Shown: positions 48,254 to 57,776 of the stretch, piece by piece
Layout of the letters: the number at the start of each line of letters is the position of its first letter
How positions within the stretch are numbered: the first letter of the stretch is position 1
From: Arthrobacter sp. 24S4-2
GTDB taxonomy: Bacteria; Actinomycetota; Actinomycetes; Actinomycetales; Micrococcaceae
Direction of reading: 5' to 3'
Assembly: GCF_005280255.1 (NCBI RefSeq)
Contig: NZ_CP040018.1
Coordinates: 4,092,001-4,156,000, forward strand
Length of the DNA: 64,000 nucleotides
The notes under the pieces: generated by a model
Told to the model about the DNA's origin: nothing
Database searches by the model: none
The model's input: the letters and a program-made list of their open reading frames with translations, nothing else
Program-made: the position numbers and the translations under genes

Positions 48254-48440
48254 GTTGGGCTTTGCGCCTGCAGTGGAGGACATACGGGTCGAACGTATCG
48301 AGGCCACCCCAGTGGTGGATCCCCCTCAAATTCCGCTTCAAGGAAGCCGGAACAGGTAATGACTATACGTGCCGGATCCCGCCTCATCAAATCGGCGCCC
48401 AATCCTCCGCCAACCAGACGGGCCGTATAGCCTGTACTCC

Positions 48441-49412
48441 ATGAGTCCTGCGCATCCCGAAAACTGGCCCGTGCTCGTCATCAAAGGCGAAGTGGATGAA
48501 GAACTGCTGAGGGATTTCAAGGCCCTGGCGGCAGCCGCCGAAGAATCGGACGGCAACCCTCCCCTTTCCGAGCAGACCTTTGTCACGCTCCAGGCCGGCG
48601 AAACCGGAAGCCATTCGCTCCTGGCGCTGGCGCTCTACGCACCGGACGAGGACTCCGATCCCGCAACGGCCCAGGACCTCGCCGGATTCGCGGTGGTGGT
48701 CGAAGAAGCGGAAGGCACAGGAGTACTGGAAGTGGCCGTTCACCCGAGCTACCGGAACCAGGGCGTCGCGGACCGGCTGGTGGCCACGCTCAAGGCATCC
48801 CGGGGCTTCGACGGACTCACGGCATGGTCCCACGGGAACCACGAAGCAGCGGCCGACCTCGCAGCGAAATACGGCTACGGGCCAGTCCGGGAGCTCTGGA
48901 AGATGCGGCTCACCGCTTCGTCCACGGAACTTCCCGACGCCGTGCTGCCGGGGAATGTGGGCCTGCGCGCCTTCGTGCCCGGACAGGACGAAGAGGCCTG
49001 GCTGGCGGCCAACAGGGCAGCCTTCGCCCACCACCCGGAGCAGGGCAACATGACCAGGCAGGATTTGGAGGCGCGGAAGGCTGAGGACTGGTTCGATCCG
49101 GCCGGCTTCCTTCTCGCTGTTGATCCCGCCGACCGGATCCTCGGCTTCCACTGGACCAAAGTGCACCCCCGCCACGGCAGCCATCCCGCAATCGGCGAGG
49201 TCTACGTGGTGGGTGTGACGCCCGAGGCCCAGGGCCTGGGACTGGGCAAGGCCCTCACCGTGGCCGGCATCAGGTATCTCCACGACAAGGGCCTCCAAGC
49301 GGTGATGCTGTACACCGATGCGGACAATGCCCCCGCCGTTTCCCTGTACCGCAGGCTCGGGTTCACGCGGTGGGACGCAGACGTTATGTATGGACCCCTA
49401 AACGGCCGTTAA
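48441..49412 (+). CDS. mshD: Mycothiol synthase
   Basis: A 323-residue protein with two GNAT domains. The N-terminal domain has EVAVHPSYRNQGVADRLVAT. The catalytic C-terminal half has GNMTRQDLEARKAEDWFDP, FHWTKVHPRHGSHPAIGEVY and VTPEAQGLGLGKALTVAG, all typical of MshD. It transfers acetyl from acetyl-CoA to the cysteinyl amine of Cys-GlcN-Ins, the last step in mycothiol synthesis. Placement next to glnR is conserved in many Actinobacteria. Confidence 0.94.
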   Translation: MSPAHPENWPVLVIKGEVDEELLRDFKALAAAAEESDGNPPLSEQTFVTLQAGETGSHSLLALALYAPDEDSDPATAQDLAGFAVVVEEAEGTGVLEVAVHPSYRNQGVADRLVATLKASRGFDGLTAWSHGNHEAAADLAAKYGYGPVRELWKMRLTASSTELPDAVLPGNVGLRAFVPGQDEEAWLAANRAAFAHHPEQGNMTRQDLEARKAEDWFDPAGFLLAVDPADRILGFHWTKVHPRHGSHPAIGEVYVVGVTPEAQGLGLGKALTVAGIRYLHDKGLQAVMLYTDADNAPAVSLYRRLGFTRWDADVMYGPLNGR

Positions 49413-49515
49413 TCCAATCGGCTGACGCATGCCTGACGGTTCAGGAAATCTGCGTATCCGCCGAATCGAATGCTTGTAAGGTTGAAGGTAAACCGCGCCA
49501 GCAAAAGGAGAGACC

Positions 49516-51765
49516 ATGCAACCGGAATCAGCCGGGACCGTCACGTCTGAAGCCAAGGCGCTGCCGGTGCGCGCCCGTTTCGGGTCCTCCGAGGTGCCGG
49601 CTTCCCGTGCTACGCAGGACCGGATCGATATCCCGGAGTTCGCGCCGAACCTTGAGCCGGAGGGAGACATCAGCCCGGACCGTTTCCTGGACCGCGAACT
49701 GAGCTGGCTGGCGTTCAACGCCCGTGTGCTGGAATTGGCCGAGGATCCCGACCTCTATCTCCTGGAGCGGGTCAGCTTCCTCTCCATTTTTGCCTCCAAC
49801 CTGGACGAGTTCTTCATGGTCCGCGTGGCCGGGCTGAAACGCCGTATCGCCACCGGGCTGGCCGTCCCCTCCCCGGCCGGCCTGAGCCCCTTGCAGGTGC
49901 TGGATCAGATCGGCGACGCCGCGCACCGTCTGGCGCAGCGCCATGCGAGGGTCTACGCCGAACAGATCCGGCCGGCCCTGGCGTATGAGCACATCCACCT
50001 GATGCACTGGGATGAACTTGATGACCAGGCCAAGGACCAGCTCAGTGCGATGTTCGCGGAGAAGGTCTTCCCCATCCTGACTCCGCTGGCGGTGGATCCT
50101 GCCCACCCGTTCCCCTACATCTCGGGACTGTCCCTGAACCTGGCCGTGGTGGTCCGCAACCCGGTCAGTGACAAAGAGCTCTTCGCCCGCGTCAAGGTTC
50201 CGGACCAGCTGCCCCGCCTCATTTCCATCGACGGCCCCCGCGCCGGTTCGGTGCCCGGCCGCGTGGCCCGGTTCATCGCGCTGGAAGAAGTCATCGCCGT
50301 CCACCTGGATCAACTGTTCGCCGGCATGGAGGTCCTGGAGCACCACACCTTCCGCGTCACCCGCAATGAGGACGTTGAGGTTGAAGAGGACGACGCCGAA
50401 AACCTGCTGCAGGCCCTCGAAAAGGAACTGCTGCGCCGCCGCTTCGGCCCGCCCGTGCGCCTCGAGGTCACCAACGACATCAACCCGAACATCCGGGCAC
50501 TGCTGATCCGTGAACTGGGCGTGGAGGAATCGGAGGTCTACTCCGTACCCGCGCCGCTGGATCTCCGCGGCTTGTCCGTCATTGCCGGGATCGACCGTGC
50601 GGACCTGCACTACCCGAAGCATGTGCCGCACACCTCGCGCTACCTGAACGAGTCGGAAACGTCCAAGGCAGCAAACGTCTTCGCCGCCATGCGGCGGCGG
50701 GACATCCTCCTGCACCACCCGTACGATTCCTTCTCCACGTCCGTGCAGGCTTTCCTGGAGCAGGCCGCGGCGGACCCGAAGGTGCAGGCCATCAAGCAGA
50801 CCCTGTACCGCACCTCGGGCGACTCCCCTATCGTCGATGCCCTCATTGACGCTGCCGAGGCGGGCAAGCAGGTCCTGGCCCTGGTGGAAATCAAGGCCCG
50901 CTTCGACGAACAGGCCAATATCTCCTGGGCCCGGAAGCTGGAGCAGGCCGGCGTGCACGTGGTCTACGGCATCGTGGGCCTGAAAACCCACTGCAAGCTG
51001 TCCCTGGTGGTGCGCCAGGAAGTCGACGGGCTGCGCCGCTACTGCCACATCGGCACGGGCAACTACCACCCCCGGACAGCCCGCTACTACGAGGATCTCG
51101 GGCTGCTGACGGCCAACGAACAGGTGGGCGAGGACCTTTCAAAGCTCTTCAACCAGCTCTCCGGGTACGCTCCGAAGTCCACTTTCAAACGTTTGCTGGT
51201 GGCTCCCCGATCGGTGCGTTCCGGCCTTATCGACCGTATCGAGAAGGAAATCCGCAACGCCAAGGCAGGCATCGCGGCCAGGGTGCAGATCAAGGTCAAT
51301 TCGATTGTGGACGAGGCGATCATCGATTCGCTCTACCGCGCCTCCCAGGCCGGGGTGAACGTTGACGTGATCGTCCGCGGCATCTGTTCACTGCGCCCGG
51401 GCATCCCGGGACTCAGCGAAAACATCACCGTGCGTTCCGTGCTGGGACGCTTCCTGGAGCACTCGCGGGTTTTTGCCTTCGCCAACGGGGGCGAGCCCGT
51501 GGTCTACATCGGTTCCGCGGACATGATGCACCGCAACCTGGACCGGCGGGTTGAGGCCCTGGTCCAGCTCACCAGCGGAGACGACACCACCTATGTGTTG
51601 GACCTTCTCCGCCGCTACATGGACCCGGAAGCCTCCAGCTGGCACCTGGACAGCCAGGGCGAATGGACCAGGCACCACCTCGGCGAGGACGGCCAGCTCC
51701 TGGAGGACGTCCAGTCCTGGCTGCTCGCTTCGCGCTCACGGCAGCGCCCGACGATAAGGCGGTAG
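49516..51765 (+). CDS. ppk1: Polyphosphate kinase 1
   Basis: A 749-residue enzyme with the four-domain PPK1 layout. The N-terminal region reads LSWLAFNARVLELAED. Two histidine motifs follow: YCHIGTGNYHPRTARYYEDL holds the phospho-histidine, and FLEHSRVFAF holds the second. Arg/Lys-rich binding motifs include RRRDILLHHPYDSF. It makes inorganic polyphosphate from ATP reversibly. The ATG follows an AAAGGAGAG ribosome binding site. The gene after it is a NUDIX/phosphatase, the pair also found near ppk in mycobacteria. Confidence 0.95.
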   Translation: MQPESAGTVTSEAKALPVRARFGSSEVPASRATQDRIDIPEFAPNLEPEGDISPDRFLDRELSWLAFNARVLELAEDPDLYLLERVSFLSIFASNLDEFFMVRVAGLKRRIATGLAVPSPAGLSPLQVLDQIGDAAHRLAQRHARVYAEQIRPALAYEHIHLMHWDELDDQAKDQLSAMFAEKVFPILTPLAVDPAHPFPYISGLSLNLAVVVRNPVSDKELFARVKVPDQLPRLISIDGPRAGSVPGRVARFIALEEVIAVHLDQLFAGMEVLEHHTFRVTRNEDVEVEEDDAENLLQALEKELLRRRFGPPVRLEVTNDINPNIRALLIRELGVEESEVYSVPAPLDLRGLSVIAGIDRADLHYPKHVPHTSRYLNESETSKAANVFAAMRRRDILLHHPYDSFSTSVQAFLEQAAADPKVQAIKQTLYRTSGDSPIVDALIDAAEAGKQVLALVEIKARFDEQANISWARKLEQAGVHVVYGIVGLKTHCKLSLVVRQEVDGLRRYCHIGTGNYHPRTARYYEDLGLLTANEQVGEDLSKLFNQLSGYAPKSTFKRLLVAPRSVRSGLIDRIEKEIRNAKAGIAARVQIKVNSIVDEAIIDSLYRASQAGVNVDVIVRGICSLRPGIPGLSENITVRSVLGRFLEHSRVFAFANGGEPVVYIGSADMMHRNLDRRVEALVQLTSGDDTTYVLDLLRRYMDPEASSWHLDSQGEWTRHHLGEDGQLLEDVQSWLLASRSRQRPTIRR

Positions 51766-51775
51766 GACCCTGGCC

Positions 51776-52780
51776 TTGAAAAGCGACGCAAAAATCGATG
51801 CCACCAGCGACACGGGTAACGATTCACTTGTTGCAGACCAGACTGACCACCCCGGCGAAGCGATTGCCGTCACCGCGGCAGGAGCGCTGCCGTGGCGCGT
51901 CAACAAGGACACGCTGGAAGTCCTGCTGATCCACCGCCCACGCTATGACGACTGGTCATGGCCCAAGGGCAAGATCGACGCCGGCGAGACCATTCCCGAG
52001 TGCGCCGTCCGTGAAATTGAAGAGGAAATCGGCCTCAGCGCAACCTTGGGCATCCCGCTCCCGCCCATCCATTACCACGTGTCCGCCGGCCTCAAGGTGG
52101 TCCACTACTGGGCAGTGGATGTGGACGGTGCCATGTTGCGTCCCGATGGCAAGGAAGTGGACAGCGTGATGTGGTGTTCGCCGGAAAAGGCGGCCACCCT
52201 GTTAAGCAACCCCGGCGATGTCGCCCCGCTGGAACACCTGGTGGCAGCCCACGCCCGCAAGGAACTGGACACCTGGCCGCTGTTGGTGGTGCGCCACGCC
52301 AAAGCCAAGCCGCGGTCCTCCTGGACCAAGGCTGAAGGGGACCGGCCGCTTGCCGCCACCGGCCTGCGCCAGGCGCAGGCCGTCCGCAGGCTGCTGCACG
52401 TGTGGAGGCCGCTGCGTGTTCACTCGAGCCCGTGGCAGCGCTGCGTTGCCACGATCGCACCATACGCCAAGTCGGCCGATGCCAAGGTGAAACTGCACGA
52501 CGCCCTGACGGAGCACCGCCACGCCCGCAGCCCGAAGAAGACCGCCACAGTGGTGGAATCCCTTTTCGACAAGCAGCGCGCCATTGCTCTGTGCACGCAC
52601 CGGCCTGCGCTTCCCACCGTCTTCAAGCAGCTGGGTGAGCACATGAACGCCCGGCTTCGCGCCCTCCTGCCGTCCTCCGACCCTTATCTGGCGCCGGGCG
52701 AAATCATTGTGTGCCACGTGGCCCGCGGCAGCAACCACAAGATCGTGGCCGTGGAACAGTTCCGGCCCTTCGACGACTAA
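51776..52780 (+). CDS. NUDIX hydrolase fused to histidine phosphatase (MutT1-like)
   Basis: A 334-residue protein of two domains. Residues 27-160 form a NUDIX domain with the box GKIDAGETIPECAVREIEEE-I-G. Residues 165-334 form a histidine-phosphatase domain opening LLVVRHAKA. This is the layout of mycobacterial MutT1, which removes oxidised nucleotides and diadenosine polyphosphates. The start is TTG, 10 bases after the ppk1 stop, with AGGA upstream. The link to ppk1 is a known actinobacterial arrangement. Confidence 0.9.
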   Translation: MKSDAKIDATSDTGNDSLVADQTDHPGEAIAVTAAGALPWRVNKDTLEVLLIHRPRYDDWSWPKGKIDAGETIPECAVREIEEEIGLSATLGIPLPPIHYHVSAGLKVVHYWAVDVDGAMLRPDGKEVDSVMWCSPEKAATLLSNPGDVAPLEHLVAAHARKELDTWPLLVVRHAKAKPRSSWTKAEGDRPLAATGLRQAQAVRRLLHVWRPLRVHSSPWQRCVATIAPYAKSADAKVKLHDALTEHRHARSPKKTATVVESLFDKQRAIALCTHRPALPTVFKQLGEHMNARLRALLPSSDPYLAPGEIIVCHVARGSNHKIVAVEQFRPFDD

Positions 52781-52828
52781 CGGCGCACGCCGCGAGCCGC
52801 GCGCCGCGCGCCGGAAAGATCCTTTCGG

Positions 52829-52874
52829 TTGACCTTCACGGCTTTGTATCAAATACTCAGTACATTGATGCAAA
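52829..52874 (+). promoter_or_regulatory. Promoter with dyad operator upstream of the membrane-GntR operon
   Basis: TTGACC (52829-52834) and AATACT (52852-52857) are 17 bases apart. A dyad of 10-bp arms, TTTGTATCAA (52843-52852) and TTGATGCAAA (52865-52874), with one mismatch and a 12-base centre, overlaps the -10 box and the probable start site. It is a good operator candidate for the GntR protein encoded two genes down. Confidence 0.6.
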
Positions 52875-52886
52875 TCTGGGGGATTT

Positions 52887-54533
52887 ATGCCGGTCCAATT
52901 CGAACTGCCGCCGATGATGCTGCTGGGACCGCTGGTCGCCGCCGTCGTTCTCTACCTCATCCTCAGGTGGGTGGTGTGGGAACCCAAGATGGGCGCCTCA
53001 CCCGAAACTGTTTCCCAGCACGCGCTCTGGGTGGGCGCTATTGGCTGGATGGCCAGTTCACTGCAGGGTGCCATGAACATCGGCATCATCCCGGCGGGCC
53101 GAACGACCAACCCTGTCATCGGACCTTTCCTGGTGACACCCGAGACAATGATCCCGGCACTGGCCTGGCCCATTCTTGGGGTCCTCGGGATCCATGCCCT
53201 CGGCCAGGTCAGCTATCCGAGGCCCAAACGCCTCCGCCGCAAGGCAAGCCTCCATGTGCGGAAGATCCGCGATTTCCTTCCGCGGCCGCTGGCGTGGACT
53301 ACCCTGGCTATCTTCGCGGCTGCGGCCGTTTTTATCGCCTGGACGGGCACGCTTCGGGCATACGCACCGCTGCCCTACGGGTCACTCGGGGAGGATCCGG
53401 AAGGGTTCCGGACCATCGGCGGCGACGGGCGGATCGCCGGTATCGGACTCGCCGCCTGGCTGGGAACGGCGCTGGTTGTCCTGGCTGCGGGCACGTGGGC
53501 CGTTCTGCTGCTCATCTCCCGCCGAAGGCAGCTCGAGCAACTGACGGACCACGACAACTCAATGCTCCGGACGATCGCCATGAACAGGCTCCTGCGCACC
53601 GTGGCCACCGTGGCATCAGGGCTGGCCATCATCGCCGGAAACTTCGCCGCCCGGCCGGACCCTGCCGCCGGCAGCATGTCATGGACAAACTTCGCAGGCA
53701 TACCGGGCATGGCCGTGCTGCTCGCCATGTTGATCTGGGCACCGCCGAAACTGGCCGGGCCGGCGGGCTCCAAGGCCAGGCTCGCCAATCCTGCAGGAGG
53801 GTCGCACCCCGCCACACGGCTGGTTGTCTCGATCGGCGCCGCCCTCGGTGTCGCTGCAGCCCTTCCCCTCCTCGTAGGAGTCTTCTTCGTGCCCGCGATC
53901 ATGGGCGCGGCGGCCGGCTACGGACCACCCGGTTTCGTGGCGCTGGTGACGCTGCTGGTGCTTTTGGTCCTGGCGGCCGGCGAGCTGCTGCTCGGGCGCA
54001 ATTACTCCGCCCCTGAGGAACGCCGCAGCTGGCCCCGGCAGCCGTTTGGGCCCGCCCTGTTGACTACCGCCATCCTGGCGCTGCTCATTTTCCTGGCGGC
54101 ACTGGTGGTCACGGCTCACGGGAATTCCCTTCTTGGCCAGGACGGCGGCTGGATCCCGTCGGCGGTCCTTAGCGCCGCCGGCGTGGCTGCGGCATTGCCT
54201 GCCTTCTTCGCGGCCCGCTTCCGGTACGGAATACCGGGTGCTCCCCCGGGCCTCGATGGGGCCCTGCGGGCAATCACCGTTTACCGGATAGTCCGGACCC
54301 TTGCGGCCATGCTGATGGCACAGGCCGGCCTGTTGCTGTTGGCGAACAGCCGCGCGTTGGCTGCTGTCTTCGGTACGTCACCGGCCCCGCCGGCCATCCC
54401 GTGGTGGCCTGCTTCCCTTGCGGGCGCACTCCTGGCCGCCGCCGCTGTTGTCATTGCCGTAATACCCGTCGGAAAGTTCGCGGGATCCAAACGGCTCCCT
54501 GCCCGGCGCCCGGACCAGGACCTCGTCACATGA
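52887..54533 (+). CDS. Large polytopic membrane protein (548 aa)
   Basis: About 12 hydrophobic helices with short charged loops. The N-terminus is helix one (MLLGPLVAAVVLYLILRWVV), and the end is a basic tail (KRLPARRPDQDLVT). I do not recognise a family. The GntR gene overlaps its stop (ATGA), and the GntR protein looks YtrA-like. In YtrA systems the regulator sits with membrane transport genes, so this may be a transport or bacitracin-type stress protein, inferred from context only. A GGGGGAT ribosome binding site precedes the ATG. Confidence 0.8.
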   Translation: MPVQFELPPMMLLGPLVAAVVLYLILRWVVWEPKMGASPETVSQHALWVGAIGWMASSLQGAMNIGIIPAGRTTNPVIGPFLVTPETMIPALAWPILGVLGIHALGQVSYPRPKRLRRKASLHVRKIRDFLPRPLAWTTLAIFAAAAVFIAWTGTLRAYAPLPYGSLGEDPEGFRTIGGDGRIAGIGLAAWLGTALVVLAAGTWAVLLLISRRRQLEQLTDHDNSMLRTIAMNRLLRTVATVASGLAIIAGNFAARPDPAAGSMSWTNFAGIPGMAVLLAMLIWAPPKLAGPAGSKARLANPAGGSHPATRLVVSIGAALGVAAALPLLVGVFFVPAIMGAAAGYGPPGFVALVTLLVLLVLAAGELLLGRNYSAPEERRSWPRQPFGPALLTTAILALLIFLAALVVTAHGNSLLGQDGGWIPSAVLSAAGVAAALPAFFAARFRYGIPGAPPGLDGALRAITVYRIVRTLAAMLMAQAGLLLLANSRALAAVFGTSPAPPAIPWWPASLAGALLAAAAVVIAVIPVGKFAGSKRLPARRPDQDLVT

Positions 54534-54928
54534 GGGCGGGCATATCCGTGGATCTCGGGTCGGCTGTCCCGCCGTATGAGCAGATCCGCACGCAGATCTC
54601 CTCGCTGATCGCCGTGGGATCCCTGGCCGCCGGAACCAGGTTGCCTACGATACGCAGCCTGGCCTCCGACCTGGGCATCGCCGCGGGGACGGTGGCCCGG
54701 GCCTACAAGGAACTTGAGCAGGCCGGCCTGACCGAAACGCGGCGGCGGAACGGCACTGTCGTCGTCGGGATGCCCGACGACGACTTACCGGCGGGCGGCG
54801 CCGTCAACGCTGACGTCGTGGCCGCCGTCGACCGTTACATCGCGGAAGGCCGCGCGGCGGGACTCGATGACGGCACGCTCGAGGGCATTCTGCGGGTGCG
54901 GCTCGGCCTAAGTAGACTGGGACAGTGA
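54530..54928 (+). CDS. GntR family regulator, YtrA type
   Basis: A 132-residue protein. It has an N-terminal winged helix (YEQIRTQISSLIAVGSLAAG, then RLPTIRSLASDLGIAAGTVA and RAYKELEQAGLTETRRRNGT) and a short C-terminal helical part, the size of the YtrA subfamily without a ligand domain. It is coupled to the membrane gene before it. Its last codons overlap the thyA GTG (GTGA), so thyA translation is linked to it as well, though TAGACT upstream of thyA suggests a separate promoter. Confidence 0.87.
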   Translation: MRAGISVDLGSAVPPYEQIRTQISSLIAVGSLAAGTRLPTIRSLASDLGIAAGTVARAYKELEQAGLTETRRRNGTVVVGMPDDDLPAGGAVNADVVAAVDRYIAEGRAAGLDDGTLEGILRVRLGLSRLGQ

Positions 54929-55728
54929 GCATCCCAACGCCCTATGAAGACCTCCTGCGTGACGTCCTTGCCAACGGCACGCACAAATCTGACCGCACCG
55001 GCACCGGCACACTCAGCGTGTTCGGCCGGCAGATGCGCTTTGACCTCAGCCAAAGCTTTCCGCTGGTCACCACCAAGCGGGTCCATTTCAAGTCCGTGGC
55101 AGTGGAGCTGCTGTGGTTCCTGCGCGGCGAAACCAACGTGAAGTGGATGCAGGACCAGGGGGTGACGATCTGGAACGAGTGGGCGGATGCCGACGGCGAG
55201 CTCGGTCCCGTCTACGGTGTCCAGTGGCGCAGCTGGCCCACGCCCGACGGCGGCCACATCGACCAGATCGCCGAGCTTGTGGAAAACCTCAAGTCCAACC
55301 CGGACTCGCGCCGGCACATTGTCTCCGCGTGGAATGTGGCGGAGCTCCAGGACATGGCGCTGCCGCCCTGCCATGCCTTCTTCCAGTTCTACGTCGCGGA
55401 CGGAAAGCTGTCCTGCCAGCTCTACCAGCGTTCGGCGGACACGTTCCTGGGCGTTCCGTTCAACATCGCCTCGTATGCGCTGCTGACCTGCATGCTGGCC
55501 CAGCAGGTGGGCCTGGAGCCGGGCGAGTTCGTCTGGACCGGCGGCGACGTGCACATCTACGACAACCACATGGACCAGGTGCTCAAGCAGCTCAAGCGGG
55601 AGCCGTATGAGTACCCGCAGCTGAAAATCCTCCGCAAGCCGGGCTCCATCTTCGACTACACGCTGGACGACTTTGAAGTGGTCGGCTACCAGCACCACCC
55701 TACGATTAAGGCGCCGATCGCAGTATGA
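54925..55728 (+). CDS. thyA: Thymidylate synthase
   Basis: A 267-residue enzyme with the catalytic cysteine Cys149 in ALPPCHAFFQFYV and the substrate-binding signature QRSADTFLGVPFN. It methylates dUMP to dTMP using methylene-tetrahydrofolate. The GTG start overlaps the GntR stop. It carries TAGACT six bases upstream, so it may also be transcribed as a leaderless mRNA. The dfrA gene overlaps its stop (ATGA), giving the classic thyA-dfrA pair that recycles dihydrofolate. Confidence 0.96.
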   Translation: MSIPTPYEDLLRDVLANGTHKSDRTGTGTLSVFGRQMRFDLSQSFPLVTTKRVHFKSVAVELLWFLRGETNVKWMQDQGVTIWNEWADADGELGPVYGVQWRSWPTPDGGHIDQIAELVENLKSNPDSRRHIVSAWNVAELQDMALPPCHAFFQFYVADGKLSCQLYQRSADTFLGVPFNIASYALLTCMLAQQVGLEPGEFVWTGGDVHIYDNHMDQVLKQLKREPYEYPQLKILRKPGSIFDYTLDDFEVVGYQHHPTIKAPIAV

Positions 55729-56309
55729 GCACCGACCACGCCATGGATCCCCTGGCCTTCACTGAAAAAATTGCCGCCGGCACCACCGGCGTCGGGCTGG
55801 TCTGGGCACAGACCACGGCCGGCGTGATCGGCAAGGACGGCGATATGCCGTGGCACCTTCCCGAGGACATGAAGCACTTCACCCTGCTCACCACCGGGCA
55901 CCCCGTGATCATGGGCCGCAAGACCTGGCTCTCCTTCCCGGACAAATACCGTCCCCTGCCAGGGCGCACGAACATTGTGGTGACCCGGCAGGAAGGCTGG
56001 GGGGAGACTGACGAGGCGCAGGGCGCCCTCGCGGTGAAGTCGCTCGACGACGCGCTGCTGGAGTCCCAGTTCGCCCCCGGCCACGAGACGGTGTGGGTGC
56101 TGGGCGGCGGGGAAATCTTTGCCCAGACCCTGGACATCGCCGACGTCGCCGTGGTGACCTTCATCGACTCCGAGACCGACGGCGACACCTACGCGCCCGA
56201 ACTCTCCTACGAGTGGAAGCTGGCAGCGAGCGAGCCGGCCACGGGCTGGCTCACGTCCGCCAGCGGGACGCGGTACCGGTTCACCATGTGGCGCCGGACC
56301 GAGGGCTAG
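55725..56309 (+). CDS. Dihydrofolate reductase
   Basis: A 194-residue DHFR with WAQTTAGVIGKDGDMPWHLP (the catalytic acid is in the PWHLPED segment), HPVIMGRKTWLSFP and GGGEIFAQTL. It has about 25 extra N-terminal residues compared with short bacterial enzymes. It regenerates tetrahydrofolate after thymidylate synthase. The start ATG overlaps the thyA stop, so the two are co-translated. The gene name is folA or dfrA depending on usage. Confidence 0.94.
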   Translation: MSTDHAMDPLAFTEKIAAGTTGVGLVWAQTTAGVIGKDGDMPWHLPEDMKHFTLLTTGHPVIMGRKTWLSFPDKYRPLPGRTNIVVTRQEGWGETDEAQGALAVKSLDDALLESQFAPGHETVWVLGGGEIFAQTLDIADVAVVTFIDSETDGDTYAPELSYEWKLAASEPATGWLTSASGTRYRFTMWRRTEG

Positions 56310-56313
56310 GGCC

Positions 56314-56532
56314 ATGCTGAAGAAGCCGGAAACACTCTTTGTCCTGGGCTACATGCTGCTCCCGCTGCTGGCCCTTCTGTCCGCGATCGTGGGGCTGACC
56401 ATGATCCTGGGCGGCAACAAGATCGCCGGAGCCATCGTGCTGGTGGTGGTCACCCAGGCGTTCGCGTTCGGGGCGTTCTATGCACTGCGCCTCCGCAAGG
56501 CGGCGGTCCTCGAGCAGCACGACGCCGAGTAG
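56314..56532 (+). CDS. Small two-helix membrane protein (72 aa)
   Basis: Two hydrophobic helices (FVLGYMLLPLLALLSAIVGL and AGAIVLVVVTQAFAFGAFYA) with a short charged end. It lies 4 bases after dfrA, in the same operon. No family is recognised. The upstream TAG to ATG spacing and good codon use support a real gene. Confidence 0.72.
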   Translation: MLKKPETLFVLGYMLLPLLALLSAIVGLTMILGGNKIAGAIVLVVVTQAFAFGAFYALRLRKAAVLEQHDAE

Positions 56533-56616
56533 CGGCACCTCCGTGCCGCCGTCGTACGTTCGGCACCGTGACGTAACCGACTGCGCCGTGCCGGTTCCGA
56601 AGTCTAAACTGGACGA

Positions 56617-57747
56617 ATGACTACAGCAGCTACCCCCTCCGTCGGCCTGGTCGGATGGCGCGGCATGGTCGGCTCCGTCCTGATGCAGCGCATGCAGGAC
56701 GAAGGCGACTTCGCCAACATCAACCCGGTGTTCTTCTCCACCTCAAACGCAGGAGGTGCCGCCCCGTCATTTGCTGATGGGGCCGGCAAGCTCGAGGACG
56801 CGTTCGACGTCGAGACCCTGGCGAAGCTGCCCATTATCGTCACCGCCCAGGGCGGGGACTACACCAAGCGCGTGCACGCCGAGCTGCGCGGCCGCGGCTG
56901 GGACGGCCTCTGGATCGACGCCGCCTCCACCCTGCGCATGAACGACGACTCGATCATCGTGCTGGACCCGATCAACCGCGACGTCATCGACAAGGGCCTG
57001 GTCAACGGCACCAAGGACTTCATCGGCGGCAACTGCACCGTATCCTGCATGCTGATGGGCCTCGGTGGCCTGTTCAAGAACGGCCTCGTCGAGTGGGGCA
57101 CGTCCATGACCTACCAGGCTGCCTCCGGCGGCGGCGCCCGCCACATGCGCGAGCTCCTCAGCCAGTTCGGCACGCTCAACGCCGAGGTCAGCTCGGAACT
57201 GGACGACCCGGCGTCGGCCATCCTGGAAATCGACCGCAAGGTCCTGGCGCACCAGCGCACCGACATCGATGCAACACAGTTCGGCGTCCCCCTGGCCGGT
57301 TCCCTGATCCCCTGGATCGACGCGGACTTGGGCAACGGCCAGTCCAAGGAAGAGTGGAAGGCGGGCGTGGAGACCAACAAGATCCTGGGCACCGCCGGTG
57401 AAAACCACATCATGATGGACGGCCTGTGCATCCGGATCGGCGCCATGCGCTCGCACTCCCAGGCGCTCACGCTCAAGCTGCGCGAAGACCTGTCTGTTGC
57501 CGAAATCGAGAAGCTGCTCGACGAAGACAACGAGTGGGCCAAGGTGGTGCCGAACACCAAGGAAGCCTCCATGGCGGGCCTCACTCCGGTGGCTGCCTCC
57601 GGCACGCTCGACATCCCCGTGGGCCGTATCCGCAAGCTCGAAATGGGCCCGGAATACATCAGCGCCTTCACCGTGGGCGATCAGCTCCTGTGGGGTGCCG
57701 CCGAGCCGCTGCGCCGCATGCTCAACATCGCCACCGGCACCCTCTAG
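56617..57747 (+). CDS. asd: Aspartate-semialdehyde dehydrogenase (E. coli type)
   Basis: A 376-residue enzyme with the NADP-binding start (GLVGWRGMVGSVLMQRM), the catalytic Cys140 in GGNCTVSCML and a C-terminal dimerisation part. It makes aspartate semialdehyde for lysine, threonine and methionine and for the peptidoglycan precursor. It has no clear ribosome binding site. TAAACT lies exactly 6 bases before the ATG, so the mRNA may be leaderless. Confidence 0.95.
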   Translation: MTTAATPSVGLVGWRGMVGSVLMQRMQDEGDFANINPVFFSTSNAGGAAPSFADGAGKLEDAFDVETLAKLPIIVTAQGGDYTKRVHAELRGRGWDGLWIDAASTLRMNDDSIIVLDPINRDVIDKGLVNGTKDFIGGNCTVSCMLMGLGGLFKNGLVEWGTSMTYQAASGGGARHMRELLSQFGTLNAEVSSELDDPASAILEIDRKVLAHQRTDIDATQFGVPLAGSLIPWIDADLGNGQSKEEWKAGVETNKILGTAGENHIMMDGLCIRIGAMRSHSQALTLKLREDLSVAEIEKLLDEDNEWAKVVPNTKEASMAGLTPVAASGTLDIPVGRIRKLEMGPEYISAFTVGDQLLWGAAEPLRRMLNIATGTL

Positions 57748-57776
57748 GCGCCTCCCCCGGTTCGCGGCACCAGGCG

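Noticed and set aside
52829..54016. A long open frame overlapping the 548-residue membrane protein
   Set aside because: Its translation is arginine-rich and without helices or motifs. The other frame has clear membrane helices and a good ribosome binding site.
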